A DNA stretch of 64,000 nt, from positions 2,920,048-2,984,047 of the forward strand of contig NZ_CP136573.1 of NCBI RefSeq assembly GCF_035194505.1, given 5' to 3'. Origin of the DNA: Erythrobacter sp. GTDB taxonomy: Bacteria > Pseudomonadota > Alphaproteobacteria > Sphingomonadales > Sphingomonadaceae. The translations under genes were made by a program, and so were the position numbers. This document shows positions 29,936 through 41,683 of this stretch, in pieces. How positions within the stretch are numbered: position 1 is the first letter of the stretch; every line of letters starts with the position of its first letter. Below the pieces are notes generated by a model. The model made no database searches. It had not been told where the DNA came from and was given only the letters and a program-made list of their open reading frames with translations.

Positions 29936-30503
29936 GTCCCGCTCTTCGCTCATTCTTGCAATACCGCTGCTGCTGCTGGCAGGATGCGATAGGCCTGCAG
30001 GGGCGCCAGCGCAACCGGGCGAGGCGGCGCAAGACAATGCAAAAGCGGCAGCGGGCGTGGTGGACCGCAAGTTTGCCGGCACCCCGCTCCCCGCGCTCAC
30101 CTTCAAGGATCCGGCGGGCAATGCGCTCGATCTGGGCGCGCAGGACGGGCCGGTGCTGATCAATCTGTGGGCGACATGGTGCGGCCCCTGCGTGATCGAG
30201 ATGCCGCAGCTTGATGCCCTTGCGGGCGAGCTTGAGGGCGAGGTGCGGGTGATCACCATCAGCCAGGACCTGCGCGGAGCCGAGACCGTCTCTCCGTTCT
30301 TTGCCGAGAAGGGTTTCGTCCGGCTCGAACCCTGGCTTGATCCCGATACCACCATGTCGGCCCAGTTCACGCCCGAGGGCGCATTGCCGCTGACCATCCT
30401 GTTCGATGCCAAGGGCAAGGAAGTGCTGCGCGTAGCGGGCGGTTATGAATGGGACAGCCCGGCAGCAATCGCGATGATCCGCGAGAGCCTTGCCACCCGA
30501 TAG
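29934..30503 (+). CDS. TlpA-like thioredoxin-fold lipoprotein
   Basis: 189 residues with a lipobox (ILAIPLLLLAGCD) placing it at a membrane, facing the periplasm. The thioredoxin domain has the redox CXXC in LINLWATWCGPCVIEMPQLD and the cis-proline region GALPLTILFDAKGKEV. TlpA/ResA-type proteins reduce periplasmic disulfides, often in cytochrome c or copper-centre assembly. An Ala/Pro-rich linker (about residues 20-50) joins anchor and domain. Starts head-to-head with argH with overlapping start codons; ends 12 bp from the convergent malQ. Confidence 0.92.
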   Translation: MSRSSLILAIPLLLLAGCDRPAGAPAQPGEAAQDNAKAAAGVVDRKFAGTPLPALTFKDPAGNALDLGAQDGPVLINLWATWCGPCVIEMPQLDALAGELEGEVRVITISQDLRGAETVSPFFAEKGFVRLEPWLDPDTTMSAQFTPEGALPLTILFDAKGKEVLRVAGGYEWDSPAAIAMIRESLATR

Positions 30504-30515
30504 GCTGGCTACGGG

Positions 30516-32495
30516 CTATTCTGGCGGTTCGAGCCCCTTCCGCGCCTGCCTGAGGATCGCGCAGCGGCGCTGGACATGGGTGTCTTCCAGCATCCGGGCC
30601 GCTGATGTGGCTATCCGGCGGCGCCAGTTGGGGTGGACGTCGACAGTACCGGGCAGGTTGGGCTGCTCATCCAGACCCAGCATGTCCTCCAACGAAACCA
30701 GCGCGAGGCAGGAGGGCGTGCGGGCGATATGGGCGATGGCAGCGTCGACCACCGGGTCCGGGTCATCGGCCGCGGGGCGAGGGGCGTGGTGGTTCAAGGT
30801 CGACCAGAGCAATCCGCGGTCCCATTCGCGGATCGCTTCGGCTTCCGAGCGGCCAATGTTTTCAGGCAGGCGGCCAAGCTCTTCGGCCCAGTCGAGATCG
30901 CGCCCGCGCCACCAGCCGGCGACTGTCACCGTGTCATGCGTCCCGCTCATCGCGGTGCTGAGCGGCTCGTAATCCTGTGCACCGACGAAGCCGTGATCCT
31001 CGGCGCGTTCGAACCACAAGACGCGCATCCCCAGCATCCGCCTGTCCGTGACGGCCTGGGTAAAGCCGAAGGGCGCGGTGCCGAGATCCTCGGCGATCAC
31101 CAGCGCATTGGCGCGGTGCGCTTCGAGCGCGGTGAGGCGCACGAGATCCTCGAACGGGAAGGAGAGGTAGGCACCATCGGACGTCGCGCCGCCTTCCGGG
31201 ATGACCCAGAGCCGCGCCAGGCCGAAGGCGTGATCGATCCTGAGGCCGCCGCCCACCGAAAGGCCTGCGCGGATCATCGCTATCCACGGGGCGTAGCCGG
31301 TGTCGCGCAGGCCATCGGGCGAAAAGCCGGTGATCGACCAGTTCTGCCCGAGCGGCCCAAGCGGGTCGGGCGGCGCGCCGATGGTGAGCCCGTCCAGCAT
31401 CGCATGGCGCAGCGACCATGCATCGCTGCCCGCCGGATCGACCCCGACTGCGAGATCCGCGATCAGGCCGATCCCCATGCCAGCCTTGCGGGCCGCCGTC
31501 TGCGCGGCTTCCAGACCCTGCCGTGCGAGCCATTGCACGAAGAGGTGGAAGGCGATCTCCTCGGGGTGTTCGGCAGCAAAGCGCCGCGCTGCGGCACCAT
31601 TCGGATCGTGGAAGGCGGCGGGCCAGCCCTGCCAGCCATGTGCGCCTTGCGGGCGGAAGTGGCAATCGAGCGCATCGAACAGCGCGTGTCGATGCAGCAT
31701 GGCATCGCCCTCTGCGGCAATCGCCGCGCGCCGCGCAGGATCGAGCGCCGCAAAGACTGTCCGCAATTCGGCAAGACACCGTGGCATGGCGGCAGGCCAG
31801 TCGATCAGATCTCTGGCATCGCCTGCCGGTGGTAGCGGCGGCAGGCCTGCTAGCGCCGGATCTCCCATCGCTCCGTTGAGGAACAGGCGGCTCGACGGCG
31901 AATAGGGACTGAAATTCTCGCCATGGCCGGGAAACAGGGCATGCACCGGATTGATCGCCAATGCATCCCCGCCCGCCGCGCCAAGCGCACGCGCGGCCTC
32001 AGCAAGGTCTGCGAAGGTGCCAAAGGGGGTGGGCTGTTCTCCCCGCAAGGAGGGGATCTGGAGCGATACGCCCCACGGACGGCGCTGATCCTGCGCTGGC
32101 AGGGGACATGCTGGCGGCGCAACCGCGAGCTTCAGCGCATGACCATCCAGAATAAGATCGTAATATCCCGGCGGCGCTGTCACCTGAAGCTGGTTGCCGG
32201 TGACGGCCAAGGGCCGGGTGATGCCGTCTTCGCCAGTGATCTCGGCGCGGTTGGCGGCAATCGGCAGAGGGATGCTGGCCCCGGCATCGGCCACCAGCAT
32301 CGCCGGCAAACCCATGCGCCGTTCCGCCACCGCAGCAAGGCTGCGCGCGATCCGGGCTTCGCTGCCTGCCTCATGGCCGAGCGCGGCAATCAAGGCAACG
32401 AGCGCATCGTCCGCGACACGCTGCTGACGCCCTTCGACATCCGTCCAGTCGCGGCTCAACCCGCAAGCATGGGCCAGCGCGTGCAGTTGCTCCAT
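30516..32495 (-). CDS. malQ: 4-alpha-glucanotransferase (amylomaltase)
   Basis: GH77 enzyme transferring alpha-1,4-glucan segments between chains, releasing glucose. 659 residues from the ATG at 32495, which has GGGAGG upstream; an earlier TTG at 32534 is less likely. Conserved catalytic regions: the nucleophile in LRIDHAFGLAR, acid/base in VIAEDLGTAPFGF and the third Asp in MSGTHDTVTVAGWW. The N-terminal extension (residues about 1-120) is the extra domain of proteobacterial MalQ. Divergent from the glg operon, with a 210-bp shared control region, so it recycles the short maltodextrins left by glycogen breakdown. Confidence 0.95.
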   Translation of the reverse strand: MEQLHALAHACGLSRDWTDVEGRQQRVADDALVALIAALGHEAGSEARIARSLAAVAERRMGLPAMLVADAGASIPLPIAANRAEITGEDGITRPLAVTGNQLQVTAPPGYYDLILDGHALKLAVAPPACPLPAQDQRRPWGVSLQIPSLRGEQPTPFGTFADLAEAARALGAAGGDALAINPVHALFPGHGENFSPYSPSSRLFLNGAMGDPALAGLPPLPPAGDARDLIDWPAAMPRCLAELRTVFAALDPARRAAIAAEGDAMLHRHALFDALDCHFRPQGAHGWQGWPAAFHDPNGAAARRFAAEHPEEIAFHLFVQWLARQGLEAAQTAARKAGMGIGLIADLAVGVDPAGSDAWSLRHAMLDGLTIGAPPDPLGPLGQNWSITGFSPDGLRDTGYAPWIAMIRAGLSVGGGLRIDHAFGLARLWVIPEGGATSDGAYLSFPFEDLVRLTALEAHRANALVIAEDLGTAPFGFTQAVTDRRMLGMRVLWFERAEDHGFVGAQDYEPLSTAMSGTHDTVTVAGWWRGRDLDWAEELGRLPENIGRSEAEAIREWDRGLLWSTLNHHAPRPAADDPDPVVDAAIAHIARTPSCLALVSLEDMLGLDEQPNLPGTVDVHPNWRRRIATSAARMLEDTHVQRRCAILRQARKGLEPPE

Positions 32496-32705
32496 TGCGG
32501 CCTCCCTTCGCTTTCCCAGCGCATCCTTCGCCAAAGCCCCGCTGGCAAGCGCTTTGCGGGCATCTTTCCCGCATGAATACGACTGTCACGGCATCTGACT
32601 GATTGCTGCACGCGGTTGCAACTGGCTAGGGTGTGTTTGACAGAGGCGGGGGGCGCTGTTCTCGCGGTTCGATCCTGTCAGGCTTCAAAGGGGAGTGCGC
32701 AAAGC

Positions 32706-35128
<2,423 letters not shown>

Positions 35129-35132
<4 letters not shown>

Positions 35133-37291
35133 AACCCCCGGCCGAGGCCATCGCCGCGCTGATGGACGGATCGCACGCCGATCCCTTCTCGCTGCTCGGC
35201 CCGCATGACGGCCCGGCAGGGACCTTTGCCCGCGCGATCCTGCACGGTGCCGAAACCGCCGAGGCTTTCTCGCTCAAGGGTGGGCGCCTCGGCAAGATGA
35301 CCCGCGTCGATGGCCCGCTGTTCGAGGGGCTGCTGCGGGGCAAGCCCAAGCCGGTGCGTTACCATTGCAAGGGGAACGGCCACGAATGGTGGGTGACCGA
35401 TCCCTACAGCTTCGGCCCCGTTCTGGGGCCGATGGACGATTTCCTGATCGCCGAGGGCACGCATCTTCGGCTGTTCGACAAGCTCGGCGCGCATGTGATC
35501 GAACATCAGGGCTGCACGGGCGTGCACTTCGCCGTCTGGGCGCCCAATGCCCGCAGCGTAAACCTTGTCGGCGATTTCAACGGCTGGAACGGGGCTGCGC
35601 ATATGCTGCGCCGCCGTGTCGATATCGGCGTGTGGGAAATCTTCATCCCCGACATCGGCGAAGGCGCGGCCTACAAATATCGCATCACCGGGCCTGACGG
35701 CACGGTCCAGCCGCTGAAGGCCGATCCCTTCGCCTTCGCCAGCGAGCTGCGCCCCAGGACCGCCAGCATCGTCGCGCGGCCCGGCAAGCGCGAATGGGGC
35801 GACTCTGCCCACCGTGCCCACTGGGCCAGCGTCGATCCCCGGCGCGAGGCCATATCGATCTACGAAGTCCACCCCGGCTCATGGCAGCGTCGCGATGATG
35901 GCTGGTTCCTCGACTGGGACGAACTGGCCGCGCGGCTGATCCCCTACGTGGCCGAAATGGGCTTTACCCATATCGAGTTCCTGCCCGTCTCCGAACATCC
36001 CTATGATCCGAGCTGGGGCTACCAGACCACCGGGCTTTACGCCCCCTCGGCCCGCTTTGGCGATGTGGAGGGCTTTGCCCGCTTCGTTGACGGCGCCCAC
36101 CGCGCCGGGATCGGCGTGCTGATCGACTGGGTGCCGGCGCATTTTCCGGTCGACGAGCATGGCCTTGCCCGTTTCGACGGCACCGCGCTCTACGAACACG
36201 AAGACCCGCGCTTGGGCTTTCACCCCGACTGGAACACCGCGATCTACAATTTCGGGCGCAAGGAAGTGCGCTCTTTCCTGGTCAACAATGCGCTGTTCTG
36301 GGCAGAGCAGTATCATGTCGATGGCCTTCGTGTGGATGCGGTCGCCTCGATGCTCTACCGTGATTACTCGCGCAAAGAGGGAGAATGGATCCCCAACGCC
36401 GAGGGTGGGCGCGAGAACTGGGAAGCGGTCGAATTCATGCGCGCGACCAACCGCGCGCTCTATGGCACCCATGCGGGAGTCATGACGATTGCCGAGGAAT
36501 CGACCTCATGGCCGGGCGTTTCGCAACCCGCCTTTGACGAAGGCCCGCGCACCGCATTGGGCTTCGGGTTCAAGTGGAACATGGGCTTCATGCACGACAC
36601 TCTCCAGTACATGGCGCGCGATCCGGTGCACCGCAAATACCACCACAACGAGATCACCTTCGGGCTCGTCTATGCCTTCTCCGAGAATTTCGTCCTGCCT
36701 TTGAGCCATGACGAGGTGGTGCACGGCAAGGGCACGATCCTGGGCAAGATGAGTGGTGATGACTGGCAGCAATTCGCCAACCTGCGTGCCTACTATGCGA
36801 TGATGTGGGGCTATCCCGGCAAGAAGCTGCTGTTCATGGGACAGGAGTTTGCCCAGCGCCGCGAATGGAGCGAGGAGCGCGCGCTTGACTGGGAGCTGAT
36901 GGACGCGCCCGCGCATCGCGGCGTCGCGCGGCTGATCTGCGACCTGAACCGCCTCTACCGCGAAACCCCCGCGCTCCATGCACGTGATTGCGAGGGCGAG
37001 GGCTTTGCATGGCTGATCGCGGATGATGCCGACAACTCGGTCTTCGCCTGGGTGCGTATGGCGCCGGGCGCGGCTCCGGTGGCGGTGATTTCTAACATGA
37101 CCCCGGCGCTGCACACGGCCTACCGCGTGCCGCTACCGCATGACGGGGCATGGGCCGAAGTGCTCAATAGCGATGCGGAGATCTATGGTGGAAGCGGTCA
37201 GGGCAATCTTGGCCGCGTCGAGGCCCGCGATGGCGCTGCACACATCGTGTTGCCGCCACTCGCCACGATAATGCTGCAATTCGAAGGTTAG
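35129..37291 (+). CDS. glgB: 1,4-alpha-glucan branching enzyme
   Basis: GH13 enzyme forming alpha-1,6 branches in glycogen. 720 residues starting at a GTG that overlaps the glgP stop. Order: N1-type region, CBM48 (CTGVHFAVWAPNARSVNLVG), then the catalytic barrel with nucleophile in DGLRVDAVASMLYRDYSRKE, acid/base in MTIAEESTSWPG and third acid in LPLSHDEVVHGKG, and a C-terminal beta domain. The full N1 region puts it in the long, Escherichia coli-like class. Ends 40 bp before glgC. Confidence 0.97.
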
Positions 37292-37331
37292 GCTAAACGG
37301 AACAAGACACCGGACAAGGGGAGACGTCGGG

Positions 37332-38591
37332 ATGAGAGAGGTGACTTCGGGAAGGCCGCTGGCGCGTGACGCCATGGCTTATGTGCTGGCAGGCGGGCGC
37401 GGCAGCCGGTTGATGGAACTGACGGACCGGCGCGCCAAGCCGGCGGTCTATTTCGGCGGCAAGTCGCGCATCATCGACTTTGCCCTGTCGAACGCGATCA
37501 ATTCCGGCATCCGCCGCATCGGCGTCGCAACGCAGTACAAGGCGCACTCGCTGATCCGCCACATGCAGCGCGCGTGGACCTTCCTGCGCCCCGAACGTAA
37601 CGAAAGCTTCGACATTCTGCCTGCCAGCCAGCGCGTCTCGGAAAACCAGTGGTACGAAGGCACGGCCGATGCGGTGTTCCAGAACATGGACATCATCGCC
37701 AGCCTCGCGCCCAAGTACATGGTGATCCTGGCGGGCGATCACATCTACAAGATGGACTACGAATTGATGCTGCAACAGCACGTCAATTCCGGCGCCGATG
37801 TGACGGTCGGTTGCCTTGTCGTGCCGCGCATGGAGGCGACCGGCTTTGGCGTCATGCAGGTCGACGCGAACGACACCATCACCGCCTTTGTCGAGAAGCC
37901 CAAGGACCCGCCCGGCATTCCCGGCAACGAGGGCATGGCGCTGGCTTCGATGGGGATCTATGTCTTCAACACCGAATTCCTGTTCGAACAGTTGCGGCGC
38001 GATGCCGATGATCCCGCTTCCAAGCGCGATTTCGGCGGGGACATCATCCCCTACATCGTCAAGCACGGCAAAGCCGTCGCCCACCGCTTCACCAACAGCT
38101 GCATCCGCGCTGCCGAGGAGATCGAGGAATACTGGCGCGATGTCGGCACGCTGGATGCCTATTTCGAAGCCAATCTCGATCTCACCGACACGGTGCCCAA
38201 GCTCAATCTCTATGACCGCGACTGGCCGATCTGGACCGATGCCGTGGTCGCAGCGCCTGCCAAGTTCGTCCATGACGAGGACGGGCGGCGCGGCTTTGCG
38301 GTATCCTCTCTGGTGTCGGGCGACTGCATCGTCTCTGGCAGCGAAGTGCGGCGCAGCCTGCTGTTCACCGGTGTCAAGATCGGCAGCTATTCCGATGTGC
38401 GCGAGGCTGTGATCCTGCCCTATTGCAACATCGGACGCGGGGCGCGGCTCAACCGGGTGATCATCGATTCCGGCGTGCGCATCCCGGAAGGCATGGTCAT
38501 CGGCGAGGATCCCGAGCTTGACGCGCGCCGGTTCCGGGTCTCGGAAAAGGGCGTGGTGCTGGTCACCCGCGACATGATGGCGCGCCTTTAG
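37332..38591 (+). CDS. glgC: Glucose-1-phosphate adenylyltransferase (ADP-glucose pyrophosphorylase)
   Basis: Makes ADP-glucose from glucose 1-phosphate and ATP, the regulated entry of bacterial glycogen synthesis. The 419-residue protein has the nucleotidyltransferase loop AYVLAGGRGSRLMELTDRRA, KPAVYFGGKSRIIDFALSNA, ILAGDHIYKMDYE, VEKPKDPP and a C-terminal left-handed beta-helix (DCIVSGSEVRRSLLFTGVKI). The N-terminal regulatory lysine/arginine region is present (RDAMAYVLAGG). AAGGGGAG lies upstream of the ATG. Glucose 1-phosphate can come from the Pgm encoded two genes downstream. Confidence 0.97.
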   Translation: MREVTSGRPLARDAMAYVLAGGRGSRLMELTDRRAKPAVYFGGKSRIIDFALSNAINSGIRRIGVATQYKAHSLIRHMQRAWTFLRPERNESFDILPASQRVSENQWYEGTADAVFQNMDIIASLAPKYMVILAGDHIYKMDYELMLQQHVNSGADVTVGCLVVPRMEATGFGVMQVDANDTITAFVEKPKDPPGIPGNEGMALASMGIYVFNTEFLFEQLRRDADDPASKRDFGGDIIPYIVKHGKAVAHRFTNSCIRAAEEIEEYWRDVGTLDAYFEANLDLTDTVPKLNLYDRDWPIWTDAVVAAPAKFVHDEDGRRGFAVSSLVSGDCIVSGSEVRRSLLFTGVKIGSYSDVREAVILPYCNIGRGARLNRVIIDSGVRIPEGMVIGEDPELDARRFRVSEKGVVLVTRDMMARL

Positions 38592-38594
38592 GGC

Positions 38595-40052
38595 ATGGGC
38601 CTGAAAGTCCTCTCGGTCGCGTCCGAGGCTGCCCCGCTGATCAAAACCGGGGGGCTGGCTGATGTGGCGGGTGCGCTGCCGGGCGCGCTCGCTGCCCACG
38701 GCGTGGACGTGACGACCCTCGTCCCCGGCTATCCGGCTGTGCTGGCGAAGATCGGGAAGGCCAAGGCCGTGCACAAGTGGGATGCGCTGCTCGGCTCGCC
38801 TGCGCGGCTGCTGGCCGCCAAGCTGGGGGAACATGCGCTGCTGGTGCTTGATGCGCCGGCGCTCTTCAATCGCGAGGGCGGGCCCTATGGCGATGCGAGC
38901 GGGCGCGACTGGGACGATAACTGGCGCCGCTTTGCCGCCTTTGCCCGCGCGGCTGCCGATATTGCGGGCGGAGCAGTGAAGGGGCGCGGCTTCGATCTGG
39001 CGCACGTCCATGACTGGCAGGCGGGCCTGGTGCCGGCCTATCTGCGCCTCGCGCCGCCGACGGGCGGGTGTGCTGTGCCGAGCGTCATCACCATCCACAA
39101 CATGGCGTTTCAGGGCTACTATCCGGCCGACATTTTCGCGCATCTCGGCCTTCCCGCGTCAGCGTGGACAGTGGACGGGGTCGAAAGCTACGGCGGGGTC
39201 GGCTTTCTCAAGGCCGGGATGCAGTTTGCCGATGCGATCACCACCGTCAGCCCGACCTATGCGGGCGAGATCCGCTCACACGAGTTCGGCATGGGGCTCG
39301 AAGGGTTGGTGCTGGCCCGATCCAATCGCGTCCACGGCATCCTGAACGGGATCGACACGCGGGAATGGAATCCGGCGAGCGATCCGCATCTGGCGGCCCA
39401 TTTCACCGCTGCCAGGCGGGCGGGTCGCAGCAAGAACAAGCGCGCGATCGAACAGGCCTTCGGGCTTGAAAGGGGTGATGGCCCGCTGTTCATCGTCGTC
39501 AGCCGCCTGACCTGGCAGAAGGGCATGGACGTGCTCGCCGAGGTGCTTGACCATCTCGTCGGGATCGGCGGGCGGCTGGCGCTGCTGGGGGCGGGCGATG
39601 GCGAGATCGAGGCGCGCTTCCGCGCTGCTGCCGCACGCCATCCGGCCCGCATCGGCGTGCGGATCGGCTATGACGAGGGCCTCTCGCACCTGATGCAGGG
39701 CGGGGGCGATGCGATCCTGATCCCGAGCCGCTTCGAACCCTGCGGCCTGACCCAGCTTTATGGCCTTGCGTATGCTTGCGTGCCGGTGGTGTCGCGCACC
39801 GGCGGGCTGGCTGATACGGTGATCGACGCCAATCCGGCGGCGCTGGCAGCAGGCGTTGCCACGGGCATCCAGATGAACGCCGTCAATGACAGCGCTCTGG
39901 CCATGGCGATCAGCCGTGCCTGCGCGCTCTATCACCGCCCGGCGGAATGGAAACGGCTCCAGACCAACGGGATGAAGGCCGACTTTTCGTGGGACGCCAG
40001 CGGTGCGGCCTATGCTGCGCTCTACCGCCAATTGCTTGAGGAACAGGGATGA
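38595..40052 (+). CDS. glgA: Glycogen synthase (ADP-glucose, GT5)
   Basis: Adds glucosyl units from ADP-glucose to glycogen chain ends. 485 residues, GT-B fold: N-terminal donor motif SEAAPLIKTGGLADVAGALP, HVHDWQAGLVPAYL, NMAFQGYYP, FLKAGMQFADAITTVSPTYA; C-terminal FIVVSRLTWQKGMDVLAEVL, ILIPSRFEPCGLTQLYGLAY and RTGGLADTV. Starts 3 bp after glgC and overlaps pgm by 4 bp, so expression is tightly linked. Confidence 0.97.
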   Translation: MGLKVLSVASEAAPLIKTGGLADVAGALPGALAAHGVDVTTLVPGYPAVLAKIGKAKAVHKWDALLGSPARLLAAKLGEHALLVLDAPALFNREGGPYGDASGRDWDDNWRRFAAFARAAADIAGGAVKGRGFDLAHVHDWQAGLVPAYLRLAPPTGGCAVPSVITIHNMAFQGYYPADIFAHLGLPASAWTVDGVESYGGVGFLKAGMQFADAITTVSPTYAGEIRSHEFGMGLEGLVLARSNRVHGILNGIDTREWNPASDPHLAAHFTAARRAGRSKNKRAIEQAFGLERGDGPLFIVVSRLTWQKGMDVLAEVLDHLVGIGGRLALLGAGDGEIEARFRAAAARHPARIGVRIGYDEGLSHLMQGGGDAILIPSRFEPCGLTQLYGLAYACVPVVSRTGGLADTVIDANPAALAAGVATGIQMNAVNDSALAMAISRACALYHRPAEWKRLQTNGMKADFSWDASGAAYAALYRQLLEEQG

Positions 40053-41683
40053 TTACCACTTTCGCCACCACGCCCTTCGACGGGCAGAAGCCGGGCACAT
40101 CGGGCCTGCGCAAGAAGGTGCGGGTGTTCCAGCAGCCGGGCTATGCCGAAAACTTCATCCAGTCGGTGTTTGACGTGGCCGAGCGCCCCGCCGGATCGAC
40201 ACTGGTGATCGGTGGCGACGGGCGTTTTCATAACCGCACCGTAATCGCGCGGGCGATCCGCATGGCCGCCGCAAACGGCTATGCCCGCGTGCTGGTGGGC
40301 AGGGGCGGCATCCTTTCGACCCCGGCAGCGAGCCATGTGATCCGCACATATGGCGCGAGTGGCGGGCTGATCCTTTCGGCCAGCCACAACCCCGGCGGGC
40401 CGGAGGAAGACTTCGGCATCAAGTACAACATCGCCAATGGTGGCCCAGCGCCCGAGGCCGTGACCGATGCGATCTACGCCCGCACGCAGACGATCGACCG
40501 CTGGCTGATGGTAGAAGGCGGCGTGGAGGTCGATCTCGATCAGGTGGGCACCTCGCGGGTTGGCGACATGGCGGTCGAGGTGATCGATTCCGTCGAAGAC
40601 TATGCCGATCTGATGGAGGAATTGTTCGATTTCGCCGCGATCCGGGCAGCCGTGGCCGACGGTGTACTGACCATGGCCTTCGATGCGATGCACGCGGTGA
40701 CCGGGCCCTATGCACGGGACATCCTCGAAGGCAGGCTCGGATTTCCGGCAGGGACCGTTCGGGGCGGCGAACCGCTGGAGGATTTCGGCGGGCATCATCC
40801 CGATCCCAATCTCGTCCATGCAGCAGAGCTTTACAGTCTGATGATGGCGCCCGACGCTCCGACCATCGGCGCGGCATCTGACGGGGACGGGGATCGCAAT
40901 CTCATCATCGGGAAGGGCGTGTTCATCACGCCGTCGGATTCGCTGGCGATGCTGGCGGCCAACGCCCACCTCACGCCCGCCTATTCTGGCGGGCTCAAGG
41001 GCATTGCCCGGTCGATGCCGACCAGCACTGCGGCAGACAAGGTGGCCGAAGTACTCGGCATTCCCCTGTGGGAGACGCCGACGGGCTGGAAGTTCTTCGG
41101 CACGCTGCTTGATGCCGGACGTGCGACGATCTGCGGCGAGGAAAGCGCGGGCACCGGCAGCGATCACGTGCGCGAGAAGGACGGGCTGTGGGCGGTGCTG
41201 CTGTGGCTCAACATCCTCGCCGTGACAGGCAAGCCGGTGCTGCAGATTGCTGCGGAGCATTGGGCGCGGTTCGGACGCAATTACTACGCGCGCCACGATT
41301 ACGAGGCGATCGAGAGCGCGAAAGCGAACGCGCTGATGACAGAGCTGGAGGCCTCGCTTGCGGGCCTGACCGGGCAAAGCTTCGGCCCGCTGACAGTCGC
41401 GGCGGCGGATCAGTTCGCTTATACCGATCCTGTCGATGGCTCGGTGAGCAACAAGCAGGGCGTCCGGGTGATGTTCGCCTGCGGTTCGCGGATCGTCTTC
41501 CGCCTGTCCGGCACGGGCACCGAGGGCGCGACCTTGCGGGTCTATCTCGAACGCTACGAGGCAGCGGACGGCGTGCTCGATGCCGAGACCCCGGCAATGC
41601 TGGCCGATCTGATCGCTGCCGCCGAGGCTATTGCGGGTATCGCTGCGCATACGGGTCGCACCGCGCCTGATGTGGTGACGTGA
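40049..41683 (+). CDS. pgm: Alpha-D-glucose phosphate-specific phosphoglucomutase
   Basis: Interconverts glucose 1-phosphate and glucose 6-phosphate, linking glycogen to central metabolism. 544 residues of the phosphohexomutase superfamily: N-terminal substrate loop TPFDGQKPGTSGLRKKV, phosphoserine in GGLILSASHNPGGPEEDFGI, Mg-binding GAASDGDGDRNLIIGKG, sugar-binding GEESAGTGSDHVREKDGLWA and C-terminal phosphate site FRLSGTGTEGATLR. This is the eukaryote-like long PGM type rather than the ManB/AlgC type. Overlaps glgA and glgX by 4 bp each. Confidence 0.97.
   Translation: MITTFATTPFDGQKPGTSGLRKKVRVFQQPGYAENFIQSVFDVAERPAGSTLVIGGDGRFHNRTVIARAIRMAAANGYARVLVGRGGILSTPAASHVIRTYGASGGLILSASHNPGGPEEDFGIKYNIANGGPAPEAVTDAIYARTQTIDRWLMVEGGVEVDLDQVGTSRVGDMAVEVIDSVEDYADLMEELFDFAAIRAAVADGVLTMAFDAMHAVTGPYARDILEGRLGFPAGTVRGGEPLEDFGGHHPDPNLVHAAELYSLMMAPDAPTIGAASDGDGDRNLIIGKGVFITPSDSLAMLAANAHLTPAYSGGLKGIARSMPTSTAADKVAEVLGIPLWETPTGWKFFGTLLDAGRATICGEESAGTGSDHVREKDGLWAVLLWLNILAVTGKPVLQIAAEHWARFGRNYYARHDYEAIESAKANALMTELEASLAGLTGQSFGPLTVAAADQFAYTDPVDGSVSNKQGVRVMFACGSRIVFRLSGTGTEGATLRVYLERYEAADGVLDAETPAMLADLIAAAEAIAGIAAHTGRTAPDVVT

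Noticed and set aside
32496..32534. Upstream TTG start for malQ giving 13 extra residues
   Set aside because: The ATG at 32495 has a GGGAGG ribosome site at proper distance; the TTG has none and the added residues are not family-like.
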